Shown: one piece after another, positions 21,199 to 36,103 of the stretch
Position numbering within the stretch: the stretch's first letter is position 1
Layout: the number at the start of each line of letters is the position of its first letter
Assembly: GCA_032622095.1 (NCBI GenBank)
Contig: CP136063.1
Location: 206,883,934 to 206,947,933 of the forward strand
DNA: 64,000 bases
Reading direction: 5' to 3'
Origin: Siphonodentalium dalli
Taxonomy: Eukaryota > Mollusca > Scaphopoda > Gadilida > Siphonodentaliidae
Made by a program: the position numbers and the translations under genes
The notes under the pieces: generated by a model
Database searches by the model: none
What the model was told of the DNA's origin: nothing
What the model saw: only the letters and a program-made list of their open reading frames with translations

Positions 21199-23690
21199 CA
21201 TGTAAACCAAGGAGAGGAGCCACACCTGACATGTGAATGTAAACCAAGGAGAGGAGCCACACCTGCCATGTAAACCAAGGAGCCACACCTGCCATGTAAA
21301 CCAAGGAGAGGGGCCACACCTGTAAACCAAGGAGAGGGGCCACACCTGTCATGTAAACCAAGGAGAGGAGCCACACCTGCCATGTGAATGTAAACCAAGG
21401 AGAGGAGCCACACCTGACATGTGAATGTAAATCAAGGAGAGGGGCCACACCTGCCATGTAAACCAAGGAGAGGAGCCACACCTGCCATGTAAACCAAGGA
21501 GAGGAGCCACACCTGACATGTGAATGTAAACCAAGGAGAGGAGCCACACCGGACATGTGAATGTAAACCAAGGAGAGGAGCCACACCTGACATGTGAATG
21601 TAAATCAAGGAGAGGGGCCACACCTGCCATGTAAACCAAGGAGAGGAGCCACACCTGCCATGTAAACCAAGGAGAGGAGCCACACCTGACATGTGAATGT
21701 AAACCAAGGAGAGGGGCCACACCTGCCATGTGAATGTAAACCAAGGAGAGGGGCCACACCTGCCATGTAAACCAAGGAGAGGAGCCACACCTGTAAACCA
21801 ACGAGAGGGGCCACACCTGCCATGTAAACCAAGGAGAGGGGCCACACCTGCCATGTTCTCTGTGAATGTAAACAAAGGAGAGGGGCCACACCTGCCATGT
21901 AAATCAAGGAGAGGGGCCACACCTGTAAACCAAGGAGAGGAGCCACACCTGCCATGTAAACCAAGGAGAGGGGCCACACCTGACATGTGAATGTAAACCA
22001 AGGAGAGGGGCCACACCTGACATGTGAATGTAAACCAAGGAGAGGAGCCACACCTGCCATGTGAATGTAAACCAAGGAGAGGGGCCACACCTGCCATGTA
22101 AATGTAAACCAAGGAGAGGGGCCACACCTGCCATGTAAACCAAGGAGAGGGGCCACACCTGTAAATCAAGGAGAGGGGCCACACCTGTAAACCAAGGAGA
22201 GGGGCCACACCTGCCATGTAAACCAAGGAGAGGGGCCACACCTGACATGTGAATGTAAACCAAGGAGAGGAGCCACACCTGACATGTGAATGTAAACCAA
22301 GGAGAGGAGCCACACCTGACATGTAAACCAAGGAGAGGAGCCACACCTGCCATGTAAACCAAGGAGAGGGGCCACACCTGTAAACCAAGGAGAGGGGCCA
22401 CACCTGCCATGTAAACCAAGGAGAGGAGCCACACCTGCCATGTAAACCAAGGAGAGGGGCCACACCTGCCATGTAAACCAAGGAGAGGGGCCACACCTGA
22501 CATGTGAATGTAAACCAAGGAGAGGAGCCACACCTGACATGTGAATGTAAACCAAGGAGAGGAGCCACACCTGACATGTGAATGTAAACCAAGGAGAGGA
22601 GCCACACCTGACATGTAAACCAAGGAGAGGAGCCACACCTGCCATGTAAACCAAGGAGAGGGGCCACACCTGTAAACCAAGGAGAGGGGCCACATCTGCC
22701 ATGTAAACCAAGGAGAGGAGCCACACCTGCCATGTAAACCAAGGAGAGGGGCCACACCTGCCATGTAAACCAAGGAGAGGGGCCACACCTGCCATGTAAA
22801 CCAAGGAGAGGAGCCACACCTGACATGTGAATGTAAACCGAGGAGAGGAGCCACACCTGACATGTAAACCAAGGAGAGGAGCCACACCTGCCATGTAAAC
22901 CAAGGAGGGGAGCCACACATGTAAACCAAGGAGAGGAGCCACACCTGTAAACCAAGGAGAGGAGCCACACCTGCCATGTAAACCAAGGAGAGGAGCCACA
23001 TCTGTAAACCAAGGAGAGGAGCCACATCTGTAAACCAAGGAGAGGAGCCACACCTGTAAACCAAGGAGAGGAGCCACACCTGCCATGTAAACCAAGGAGA
23101 GGAGCCACACCTGACATGTGAATGTAAACCAAGAAGAGGAGCCACACCTGTCATGTAAACCAAGGAGAGGGGCCACACCTGCCATGTGAATGTAAACCAA
23201 GGAGAGGAGCCACACCTGACATGTGAATGTAAACCAAGGAGAGGAGCCAAACCTGCCATGTAAACCAAGGAGAGGGGCCACACCTGCCATGTAAACCAAG
23301 GAGAGGAGCCACACCTGCCATGTAAACCAAGGAGAGGGGCCACACCTGCCATGTAAACCAAGGAGAGGAGCCACACCTGCCATGTAAACCAAGGAGAGGA
23401 GCCACACCTGACATGTGAATGTAAACCAAGGAGAGGGGCCACACCTGCCATGTGAATGTAAACCAAGGAGAGGGGCCACACCTGCCATGTAAACCAAGGA
23501 GAGGAGCCACACCTGTAAACCAACGAGAGGGGCCACACCTGCCATGTAAACCAAGGAGAGGGGCCACACCTGCCATGTTCTCTGTGAATGTAAACCAAGG
23601 AGAGGGGCCACACCTGCCATGTAAATCAAGGAGAGGGGCCACACCTGTAAACCAAGGAGAGGAGCCACACCTGCCATGTAAACCAAGGAG
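21199..23690 (+). repeat. Higher-order repeat, 2,476 bp, copy 2
   Basis: This copy is nearly identical to 18723-21198. One visible difference is CACATCTGCC near 22693 where copy 1 has CACACCTGCC. A partially overlapping further block follows, shifted by 1,651 bp (comparable positions 23613 and 25264, 23878 and 25529). Confidence 0.8.
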
Positions 23691-26550
23691 AGGGGCCACA
23701 CCTGACATGTGAATGTAAACCAAGGAGAGGGGCCACACCTGACATGTGAATGTAAACCAAGGAGAGGAGCCACACCTGCCATGTGAATGTAAACCAAGGA
23801 GAGGGGCCACACCTGCCATGTAAATGTAAACCAAGGAGAGGGGCCACACCTGCCATGTAAACCAAGGAGAGGGGCCACACCTGTAAATCAAGGAGAGGGG
23901 CCACACCTGTAAACCAAGGAGAGGGGCCACACCTGACATGTAAACCAAGGAGAGGGGCCACACCTGACATGTGAATGTAAACCAAGGAGAGGAGCCACAC
24001 CTGACATGTGAATGTAAACCAAGGAGAGGAGCCACACCTGACATGTGAATGTAAACCAAGGAGAGGAGCCACACCTGACATGTAAACCAAGGAGAGGAGC
24101 CACACCTGACATGTAAACCAAGGAGAGGAGCCACACCTGCCATGTAAACCAAGGAGAGGGGCCACACCTGTAAACCAAGGAGAGGGGCCACACCTGCCAT
24201 GTAAACCAAGGAGAGGAGCCACACCTGCCATGTAAACCAAGGAGAGGGGCCACACCTGCCATGTAAACCAAGGAGAGGGGCCACACCTGCCATGTAAACC
24301 AAGGAGAGGAGCCACACCTGACATGTGAATGTAAACCAAGGAGAGGAGCCACACCTGACATGTAAACCAAGGAGAGGAGCCACACCTGCCATGTAAACCA
24401 AGGAGGGGAGCCACACCTGTAAACCAAGGAGAGGAGCCACACCTGTAAACCAAGGAGAGGAGCCACACCTGCCATGTAAACCAAGGAGAGGAGCCACATC
24501 TGTAAACCAAGGAGAGGAGCAACATCTGTAAACCAAGGAGAGGAGCCACACCTGTAAACCAAGGAGAGGAGCCACACCTGACATGTGAATGTAAACCAAG
24601 AAGAGGAGCCACACCTGTCATGTAAACCAAGGAGAGGGGCCACACCTGCCATGTGAATGTAAACCAAGGAGAGGAGCCACACCTGACATGTGAATGTAAA
24701 CCAAGGAGAGGAGCCAAACCTGACATGTGAATGTAAACCAAGAAGAGGAGCCACACCTGTCATGTAAACCAAGGAGAGGGGCCACACCTGCCATGTGAAT
24801 GTAAACCAAGGAGAGGAGCCACACCTGACATGTGAATGTAAACCAAGGAGAGGAGCCACACCTGCCATGTAAACCAAGGAGAGGAGCCACACCTGACATG
24901 TGAATGTAAACCAAGAAGAGGAGCCACACCTGTCATGTAAACCAAGGAGAGGGGCCACACCTGCCATGTGAATGTAAACCAAGGAGAGGAGCCACACCTG
25001 ACATGTGAATGTAAACCAAGGAGAGGAGCCAAACCTGCCATGTAAACCAAGGAGAGGGGCCACACCTGCCATGTAAACCAAGGAGAGGAGCCACACCTGC
25101 CATGTAAACCAAGGAGAGGGGCCACACCTGCCATGTAAACCAAGGAGAGGGGCCACACCTGCCATGTAAACCAAGGAGAGGGGCCACACCTGCCATGTAA
25201 ACCAAGGAGAGGGGCCACACCTGCCATGTTCTCTGTGAATGTAAACCAAGGAGAGGGGCCACACCTGCCATGTAAATCAAGGAGAGGGGCCACACCTGTA
25301 AACCAAGGAGAGGAGCCACACCTGCCATGTAAACCAAGGAGAGGGGCCACACCTGACATGTGAATGTAAACCAAGGAGAGGGGCCACACCTGACATGTGA
25401 ATGTAAACCAAGGAGAGGAGCCACACCTGCCATGTGAATGTAAACCAAGGAGAGGGGCCACACCTGCCATGTAAATGTAAACCAAGGAGAGGGGCCACAC
25501 CTGCCATGTAAACCAAGGAGAGGGGCCACACCTGTAAATCAAGGAGAGGGGCCACACCTGTAAACCAAGGAGAGGGGCCACACCTGACATGTAAACCAAG
25601 GAGAGGGGCCACACCTGACATGTGAATGTAAACCAAGGAGAGGAGCCACACCTGACATGTGAATGTAAACCAAGGAGAGGAGCCACACCTGACATGTGAA
25701 TGTAAACCAAGGAGAGGAGCCACACCTGACATGTAAACCAAGGAGAGGAGCCACACCTGACATGTAAACCAAGGAGAGGAGCCACACCTGCCATGTAAAC
25801 CAAGGAGAGGGGCCACACCTGTAAACCAAGGAGAGGGGCCACACCTGCCATGTAAACCAAGGAGAGGAGCCACACCTGCCATGTAAACCAAGGAGAGGGG
25901 CCACACCTGCCATGTAAACCAAGGAGAGGGGCCACACCTGCCATGTAAACCAAGGAGAGGAGCCACACCTGACATGTGAATGTAAACCAAGGAGAGGAGC
26001 CACACCTGACATGTAAACCAAGGAGAGGAGCCACACCTGCCATGTAAACCAAGGAGGGGAGCCACACCTGTAAACCAAGGAGAGGAGCCACACCTGTAAA
26101 CCAAGGAGAGGAGCCACACCTGCCATGTAAACCAAGGAGAGGAGCCACATCTGTAAACCAAGGAGAGGAGCAACATCTGTAAACCAAGGAGAGGAGCCAC
26201 ACCTGTAAACCAAGGAGAGGAGCCACACCTGCCATGTAAACCAAGGAGAGGAGCCACACCTGACATGTGAATGTAAACCAAGAAGAGGAGCCACACCTGT
26301 CATGTAAACCAAGGAGAGGGGCCACACCTGCCATGTGAATGTAAACCAAGGAGAGGAGCCACACCTGACATGTGAATGTAAACCAAGGAGAGGAGCCAAA
26401 CCTGCCATGTAAACCAAGGAGAGGGGCCACACCTGCCATGTAAACCAAGGAGAGGAGCCACACCTGCCATGTAAACCAAGGAGAGGGGCCACACCTGCCA
26501 TGTAAACCAAGGAGAGGGGCCACACCTGCCATGTAAACCAAGGAGAGGAG

Positions 26551-28430
26551 TCACACCTGACATGTGAATGTAAACCAAGGAGAGGGGCCACACCTGCCAT
26601 GTAAACCAAGGAGAGGGGCCACACCTGCCATGTAAACCAAGGAGAGGAGCCACACCTGACATGTGAATGTAAACCAAGGAGAGGAGCCACACCTGACATG
26701 TAAACCAAGGAGAGGGGCCACACCTGCCATGTAAACCAAGGAGAGGAGCCACACCTGACATGTAAACCAAGGAGAGGAGCCACACCTGCCATGTAAACCA
26801 AGGAGAGGGGCCACACCTGACATGTGAATGTAAACCAAGGAGAGGAGCCACACCTGACATGTAAACCAAGGAGAGGAGCCACACCTGCCATGTAAACCAA
26901 GGAGAGGAGCCACACCTGCCATGTAAACCAAGGAGAGGAGCCACACCTGACATGTGAATGTAAACCAAGGAGAGGAGCCACACCTGCCATGTAAACCAAG
27001 GAGAGGAGCCACACCTGCCAAGTAAACCAAGGAGAGGAGCCACACCTGTAAACCAAGGAGAGGAGCCACACCTGACATGTAAACCAAGGAGAGGAGCCAC
27101 ACCTGACATCTGAATGTAAACCAAGGAGAGGAGCCACACCTGACATGTGAATGTAAACCAAGGAGAGGAGCCACACCTGACATGTAAACCAAGGAGAGGG
27201 GCCACACCTGACATGTAAACCAAGGAGAGGGGCCACACCTGACATGTAAACCAAGGAGAGGAGCCACACCTGCCATGTAAACCAAGGAGAGGAGCCACAC
27301 CTGCCATGTAAACCAAGGAGAGGAGCCACACCTGACATGTAAACCAAGGAGAGGAGCCACACCTGACATGTGAATGTAAACCAAGGAGAGGAGCCACACC
27401 TGACATGTAAACCAAGGAGAGGAGCCACACCTGACATGTAAACCAAGGAGAGGGGCCACACCTGACATGTAAACCAAGGAGAGGGGCCACACCTGACATG
27501 TAAACCAAGGAGAGGAGCCACACCTGCCATGTAAACCAAGGAGAGGAGCCACACCTGCCATGTAAACCAAGGAGAGGAGCCACACCTGACATGTGAATGT
27601 AAACCAAGGAGAGGAGCCACACCTGACATGTGAATGTAAACCAAGGAGAGGAGCCACACCTGACATGTAAACCAAGGAGAGGGGCCACACCTGACATGTA
27701 AACCAAGGAGAGGGGCCACACCTGACATGTAAACCAAGGAGAGGAGCCACACCTGCCATGTAAACCAAGGAGAGGAGCCACACCTGCCATGTAAACCAAG
27801 GAGAGGAGCCACACCTGACATGTGAATGTAAACCAAGGAGAGGAGCCACACCTGACATGTGAATGTAAACCAAGGAGAGGAGCCACACCTGACATGTAAA
27901 CCAAGGAGAGGGGCCACACCTGACATGTAAACCAAGGAGAGGGGCCACACCTGCCATGTGAATGTAAACCAAGGAGAGGAGCCACACCTGACATGTAAAC
28001 CAAGGAGAGGGGCCACACCTGCCATGTAAACCAAGGAGAGGAGCCACACCTGCCATGTAAACCAAGGAGAGGAGCCACACCTGCCATGTAAACCAAGGAG
28101 AGGAGCCACACCTGACATGTAAACCAAGGAGAGGGGCCACACCTGACATGTAAACCAAGGAGAGGAGCCACACCTGCCATGTGAATGTAAACCAAGGAGA
28201 GGAGCCACACCTGACATGTAAACCAAGGAGAGGGGCCAAACCTGCCATGTAAACCAAGGAGAGGAGCCAAACCTGCGATGTAAACCAAGGAGAGGAGCCA
28301 CACCTGCCATGTAAACCAAGGAGAGGAGCCACACCTGCCATGTAAACCAAGGAGAGGAGCCACACCTGCCATGTAAACCAAGGAGAGGAGCCACACCTGA
28401 CATGTAAACCAAGGAGAGGGGCCACACCTG
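26551..28430 (+). repeat. Array domain of 31- and 37-bp units, mostly GGAGCC type
   Basis: Across nearly 1.9 kb the 44-bp class is absent and the 26-bp class nearly so (one near 27040), while ACATG-type and CCATG-type units alternate. Rare markers include GACATCTGAATG near 27106. A rearranged counterpart occurs at about 31130-32860. Confidence 0.7.
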
Positions 28431-28456
28431 TAAACCAAGGAGAGGGGCTACACCTG

Positions 28457-29485
28457 TCATGTAAACCAAGGAGAGGGGCCACACCTGTCATGTAAACCAA
28501 GGAGAGGGGCCACACCTGACATGTAAACCAAGGAGAGGAGCCACACCTGCCATGTGAATGTAAACCAAGGAGAGGAGCCACACCTGACATGTAAACGAAG
28601 GAGAGGGGACACACCTGCCATGTAAACCAAGGAGAGGGGCCACACCTGTAAACCAAGGAGAGGAGCCACACCTGACATGTAAACCAAGGAGAGGGGCCAC
28701 ACCTGCCATGTAAACCAAGGAGAGGAGCCACACCTGCCATGTAAACCAAGGAGAGGGGCCACACCTGTAAACCAAGGAGAGGAGCCACACCTGACATGTA
28801 AACCAAGGAGAGGGGCCACACCTGCCATGTAAACCAAGGAGAGGGGCCACACCTGCCATGTAAACCAAGGAGAGGGGCCACACCTGTAAACCAAGGAGAG
28901 GAGCCACACCTGCCATGTAAACCAAGGAGAGGGGCCACACCTGCCATGTAAACCAAGGAGAGGGGCCACACATGTAAACCAAGGAGAGGGGCCACACCTG
29001 TAAACCGAGGAGAGGGGCCACACCTGTAAACCAAGGAGAGGGGCCACACCTGTAAACCAAGGAGAGGGGCCACACCTGTAAACCAAGGAGAGGGGCCACA
29101 CCTGCCATGTAAACCAAGGAGAGGGACCACACCTGCCATGTAAACCAAGGAGAGGGGCCACACCTGTAAACCAAGGAGAGGGGCCACACCTGTAAACCAA
29201 GGAGAGGGGCCACACCTGTAAACCAAGGAGAGGGGCCACACCTGCCATGTAAACCAAGGAGAGGGGCCACACCTGCCATGTAAACCAAGGAGAGGGGCCA
29301 CACCTGTAAACCAAGGAGAGGGGCCACACCTGTAAACCAAGGAGAGGGGCCACACCTGCCATGTAAACCAAGGAGAGGAGCCACACCTGCCATATAAACC
29401 AAGGAGAGGGGCCACACCTGTCATGTAAACCAATGAGAGGGGCCACACCTGTCATGAGAATGTAAACCAAGGAGAGGGGCCACAC
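28457..29485 (+). repeat. Higher-order repeat block, 4,437-bp spacing, copy 1
   Basis: A 26-mer-rich, GGGGCC-type block ends in the rare marker TCATGAGAATG (29452). The same block and marker recur exactly 4,437 bp later. Copy 1 has private variants (AAACGAAGG near 28596, AAACCGAGG near 29003). Confidence 0.8.
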
Positions 29486-32400
29486 CTGTCATGTGAATGT
29501 AAACCAAGGAGAGGGGCCACACCTGTCATGTTCTCTGTGAATGTAAACCAAGGAGAGGGGCCACACCTGTCATGTTCTCTGTGAATGTAAACCAAGGAGA
29601 GGGGCCACACCTGCCATGTAAACCAAGGAGAGGGGCCACACATGTCATGTTCTCTGTGAATGTAAACCAAGGAGAGGGGCCACACCTGCCATGTAAACCA
29701 AGGAGAGGGGCCACACCTGACATGTGAATGTAAACCAAGGAGAGGGGCCACACCTGCCATGTAAACCAAGGAGAGGGGCCACACCTGCCATGTAAATGTA
29801 AACCAAGGAGAGGGGCCACACCTGCCATGTAAACCAAGGAGAGGGGCCACACCTGTAAATCAAGGAGAGGGGCCACACCTGTAAACCAAGGAGAGGGGCC
29901 ACACCTGCCATGTAAACGAAGGAGAGGGGCCACACCTGACATGTGAATGTAAACCAAGGAGAGGAGCCACACCTGACATGTGAATGTAAACCAAGGAGAG
30001 GAGCCACACCTGACATGTGAATGTAAACCAAGGAGAGGAGCCACACCTGACATGTAAACCAAGGAGAGGAGCCACACCTGCCATGTAAACCAAGGAGAGG
30101 GGCCACACCTGTAAACCAAGGAGAGGGGCCACACCTGCCATGTAAACCAAGGAGAGGAGCCACACCTGCCATGTAAACCAAGGAGAGGGGCCACACCTGC
30201 CATGTAAACCAAGGAGAGGGGCCACACCTGACATGTGAATGTAAACCAAGGAGAGGAGCCACACCTGACATGTGAATGTAAACCAAGGAGAGGAGCCACA
30301 CCTGACATGTGAATGTAAACCAAGGAGAGGAGCCACACCTGACATGTAAACCAAGGAGAGGAGCCACACCTGCCATGTAAACCAAGGAGAGGGGCCACAC
30401 CTGTAAACCAAGGAGAGGGGCCACACCTGCCATGTAAACCAAGGAGAGGAGCCACACCTGCCATGTAAACCAAGGAGAGGGGCCACACCTGCCATGTAAA
30501 CCAAGGAGAGGGGCCACACCTGCCATGTAAACCAAGGAGAGGAGCCACACCTGACATGTGAATGTAAACCAAGGAGAGGAGCCACACCTGACATGTAAAC
30601 CAAGGAGAGGAGCCACACCTGCCATGTAAACCAAGGAGGGGAGCCACACCTGTAAACCAAGGAGAGGAGCCACACCTGTAAACCAAGGAGAGGAGCCACA
30701 CCTGCCATGTAAACCAAGGAGAGGAGCCACATCTGTAAACCAAGGAGAGGAGCCACATCTGTAAACCAAGGAGAGGAGCCACACCTGTAAACCAAGGAGA
30801 GGAGCCACACCTGCCATGTAAACCAAGGAGAGGAGCCACACCTGACATGTGAATGTAAACCAAGAAGAGGAGCCACACCTGTCATGTAAACCAAGGAGAG
30901 GGGCCACACCTGCCATGTGAATGTAAACCAAGGTGAGGAGCCACACCTGACATGTGAATGTAAACCAAGGAGAGGAGCCAAACCTGCCATGTAAACCAAG
31001 GAGAGGGGCCACACCTGCCATGTAAACCAAGGAGAGGAGCCACACCTGCCATGTAAACCAAGGAGAGGGGCCACACCTGCCATGTAAACCAAGGAGAGGG
31101 GCCACACCTGCCATGTAAACCAAGGAGAGGAGTCACACCTGACATGTGAATGTAAACCAAGGAGAGGGGCCACACCTGCCATGTAAACCAAGGAGAGGGG
31201 CCACACCTGCCATGTAAACCAAGGAGAGGAGCCACACCTGACATGTGAATGTAAACCAAGGAGAGGAGCCACACCTGACATGTAAACCAAGGAGAGGGGC
31301 CACACCTGCCATGTGAATGTAAACCAAGGAGAGGAGCCACACCTGACATGTGAATGTAAACCAAGGAGAGGAGCCACACCTGCCATGTAAACCAAGGAGA
31401 GGAGCCACACCTGACATGTAAACCAAGGAGAGGAGCCACACCTGCCATGTAAACCAAGGAGAGGGGCCACACCTGACATGTGAATGTAAACCAAGGAGAG
31501 GAGCCACACCTGACATGTAAACCAAGGAGAGGAGCCACACCTGCCATGTAAACCAAGGAGAGGAGCCACACCTGCCATGTAAACCAAGGAGAGGAGCCAC
31601 ACCTGACATGTGAATGTAAACCAAGGAGAGGAGCCACACCTGACATGTAAACCAAGGAGAGGAGCCACACCTGACATCTGAATGTAAACCAAGGAGAGGA
31701 GCCACACCTGACATGTAAACCAAGGAGAGGGGCCACACCTGCCATGTGAATGTAAACCAAGGAGAGGAGCCACACCTGACATGTGAATGTAAACCAAGGA
31801 GAGGAGCCACACCTGACATGTAAACCAAGGAGAGGAGCCACACCTGACATCTGAATGTAAACCAAGGAGAGGAGCCACACCTGACATGTAAACCAAGGAG
31901 AGGAACCACACCTGCCATGTGAATGTAAACCAAGGAGAGGGGCCACACCTGCCATGTGAATGTAAACCAAGGAGAGGAGCCACACCTGACATGTGAATGT
32001 AAACCAAGGAGAGGAGCCACACCTGACATGTAAACCAAGGAGAGGAGCCACACCTGACATGTAAACCAAGGAGAGGGGCCACACCTGCCATGTGAATGTA
32101 AACCAAGGAGAGGGGCCACACCTGACATGTGAATGTAAACCAAGGAGAGGAGCCACACCTGACATGTAAACCAAGGAGAGGAGCCACACCTGCCATGTAA
32201 ACCAAGGAGAGGGGCCACACCTGACATGTAAACCAAGGAGAGGAGCCACACCTGCCATGTAAACCAAGGAGAGGAGCCACACCTGCCATGTAAACCAAGG
32301 AGAGGAGCCACACCTGACATGTGAATGTAAACCAAGGAGAGGAGCCACACCTGACATGTGAATGTAAACCAAGGAGAGGAGCCACACCTGACATGTAAAC

Positions 32401-32893
32401 CAAGGAGAGGGGCCACACCTGACATGTAAACCAAGGAGAGGGGCCACACCTGCCATGTGAATGTAAACCAAGGAGAGGAGCCACACCTGACATGTAAACC
32501 AAGGAGAGGGGCCACACCTGCCATGTAAACCAAGGAGAGGAGCCACACCTGCCATGTAAACCAAGGAGAGGAGCCACACCTGCCATGTAAACCAAGGAGA
32601 GGAGCCACACCTGACATGTAAACCAAGGAGAGGGGCCACACCTGACATGTAAACCAAGGAGAGGAGCCACACCTGCCATGTGAATGTAAACCAAGGAGAG
32701 GAGCCACAACTGACATGTAAACCAAGGAGAGGGGCCACACCTGCCATGTAAACCAAGGAGAGGAGCCACACCTGCCATGTAAACCAAGGAGAGGAGCCAC
32801 ACCTGCCATGTAAACCAAGGAGAGGAGCCACACCTGACATGTAAACCAAGGAGAGGGGCCACACCTGTAAACCAAGGAGAGGGGCCACACCTG

Positions 32894-33922
32894 TCATGTA
32901 AACCAAGGAGAGGGGCCACACCTGTCATGTAAACCAAGGAGAGGGGCCACACCTGACATGTAAACCAAGGAGAGGAGCCACACCTGCCATGTGAATGTAA
33001 ACCAAGGAGAGGAGCCACACCTGACATGTAAACCAAGGAGAGGGGCCACACCTGCCATGTAAACCAAGGAGAGGGGCCACACCTGTAAACCAAGGAGAGG
33101 AGCCACACCTGACATGTAAACCAAGGAGAGGGGCCACACCTGCCATGTAAACCAAGGAGAGGAGCCACACCTGCCATGTAAACCAAGGAGAGGGGCCACA
33201 CCTGTAAACCAAGGAGAGGAGCCACACCTGACATGTAAACCAAGGAGAGGGGCCACACCTGCCATGTAAACCAAGGAGAGGGGCCACACCTGCCATGTAA
33301 ACCAAGGAGAGGGGCCACACCTGTAAACCAAGGAGAGGAGCCACACCTGCCATGTAAACCAAGGAGAGGGGCCACACCTGCCATGTAAACCAAGGAGAGG
33401 GGCCACACATGTAAACCAAGGAGAGGGGCCACACCTGTAAACCAAGGAGAGGGGCCACACCTGTAAACCAAGGAGAGGGGCCACACCTGTAAACCAAGGA
33501 GAGGGGCCACACCTGTAAACCAAGGAGAGGGGCCACACCTGCCATGTAAACCAAGGAGAGGGACCACACCTGCCATGTAAACCAAGGAGAGGGGCCACAC
33601 CTGTAAACCAAGGAGAGGGGCCACACCTGTAAACCAAGGAGAGGGGCCACACCTGTAAACCAAGGAGAGGGGCCACACCTGCAATGTAAACCAAGGAGAG
33701 GGGCCACACCTGCCATGTAAACCAAGGAGAGGGGCCACACCTGTAAACCAAGGAGAGGGGCCACACCTGTAAACCAAGGAGAGGGGCCACACCTGCCATG
33801 TAAACCAAGGAGAGGGGCCACACCTGCCATATAAACCAAGGAGAGGGGCCACACCTGTCATGTAAACCAATGAGAGGGGCCACACCTGTCATGAGAATGT
33901 AAACCAAGGAGAGGGGCCACAC
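32894..33922 (+). repeat. Higher-order repeat block, 4,437-bp spacing, copy 2
   Basis: Matches 28457-29485, including CAATGAGAGG and TCATGAGAATG (33889). Shorter versions of the same block occur at about 36515-37069, 53940-54293, 57265-57620 and 59820-60172, where the marker reads TCATGTGAATG. Confidence 0.8.
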
Positions 33923-36103
33923 CTGTCATGTGAATGTAAACCAAGGAGAGGGGCCACACCTGTCATGTTCTCTGTGAATGTAAACCAAGGAGAGGGGCCA
34001 CACCTGTCATGTTCTCTGTGAATGTAAACCAAGGAGAGGGGCCACACCTGCCATGTAAACCAAGGAGAGGGGCCACACATGTCATGTTCTCTGTGAATGT
34101 AAACCAAGGAGAGGGGCCACACCTGCCATGTAAACCAAGGAGAGGGGCCACACCTGACATGTGAATGTAAACCAAGGAGAGGGGCCACACCTGCCATGTA
34201 AACCAAGGAGAGGGGCCACACCTGTCATGTTCTCTGTGAATGTAAACCAAGGAGAGGGGCCACACCTGCCATGTAAACCAAGGAGAGGGGCCATACCTGT
34301 AAACCAAGGAGAGGGGCCACACCTGTCATGTTCTCTGTGAATATAAAGCAAGGAGAGAAGGCACACCTGACATGTGAATGTAAACCAAGGAGAGGGGCCA
34401 CACCTGCCATGTAAACCAAGGAGAGGGGCCACACATGTAAACCAAGGAGAGGGGCCACACCTGCCATGTAAACCAATGAGAGGGGCCACACCTGTCATGT
34501 TCTCTGTGAATGTAAACCAAGGAGAGAAGGCACACCTGACATGTGAATGTAAACCAAGGAGAGGAGCCACACCTGCCATGTAAACCGAGGAGAGGGTCCA
34601 CACCTGCCATGTAAACCAAGGAGAGGGGCCACACCTGTCATGTTCTCTGTGAATGTAAACCAAGGAGAGGAGCCACACCTGCCATGTAAACCAAGTAGAG
34701 GAGCCACACCTGCCATGTAAACCAAGGAGAGGGGCCATACCTGTAAACCAAGGAGAGGGGCCACACCTGTCATGTTCTCTGTGAATGTAAACCAAGGAGA
34801 GGAGCCACACCTGCCATGTAAACCAAGGAGAGGAGCCACACCTGTCATGTTCTCTGTGAATGTAAACCAAGGAGAGGAGCCACACCTGACATGTGAATGT
34901 AAACCAAGGAGAGGAGCCACACCTGCCATGTAAACCAAGGAGAGGAGCCACACCTGCCATGTAAACCAAGGAGAGGGGCCACACCTGCCATGTAAACCAA
35001 GGAGAGGGGCCACACCTGTCATGTTCTCTGTGAATGTAAACCAAGGAGAGGAGCCACACCTGACATGTGAATGTAAACCAAGGAGAGGAGCCACACATGT
35101 AAACCAAGGAGAGGAGCCACACCTGCCATGTAAACCAAGGAGAGGAGCCACACCTGCCATGTAAACCAAGGAGAGGAGCCACACCTGCCATGTAAACCAA
35201 GGAGAGGGGCCACACCTGTCATGTTCTCTGTGAATGTAAACCAAGGAGAGGAGCCACACCTGCCATGTAAACCAAGGAGAGGAGCCACACCTGCCATGTA
35301 AACCAAGGAGAGGAGCCACACCTGTTAACCAAGGAGAGGGGCTACACCTGACATGTGAATGTAAACCGAGGAGAGGAGCCACACCTGCCATGTAAACCAA
35401 GGAGAGGAGCCACACCTGACATGTGAATGTAAACCAAGGAGAGGAGCCACACCTGCCATGTAAACCAAGGAGAGGAGCCACACCTGCCATGTAAACCAAG
35501 GAGAGGAGCCACACCTGCCATGTAAACCAAGGAGAGGAGCCACACCTGCCATGTAAACCAAGGAGAGGGGCCACACCTGCCATGTAAACCAAGGAGAGGA
35601 GCCACACCTGCCATGTAAACCAAGGAGAGGAGCCACACCTGCCATGTAAACCAAGGAGAGGGGCCACACCTGTCATGTTCTCTGTGAATGTAAACCAAGG
35701 AGAGGAGCCACACCTGACATGTGAATGTAAACCAAGGAGAGGAGCCACACATGTAAACCAAGGAGAGGAGCCACACCTGCCATGTAAACCAAGGAGAGGA
35801 GCCACACCTGCCATGTAAACCAAGGAGAGGAGCCACACCTGCCATGTAAACCAAGGAGAGGGGCCACACCTGTCATGTTCTCTGTGAATGTAAACCAAGG
35901 AGAGGAGCCACACCTGCCATGTAAACCAAGGAGAGGAGCCACACCTGCCATGTAAACCAAGGAGAGGAGCCACACCTGTAAACCAAGGAGAGGGGCTACA
36001 CCTGACATGTGAATGTAAACCGATGAGAGGAGCCACACCTGCCATGTAAACCAAGGAGAGGGGCCACACCTGCCATGTAAACCAAGGAGAGGGGCCACAC
36101 CTG

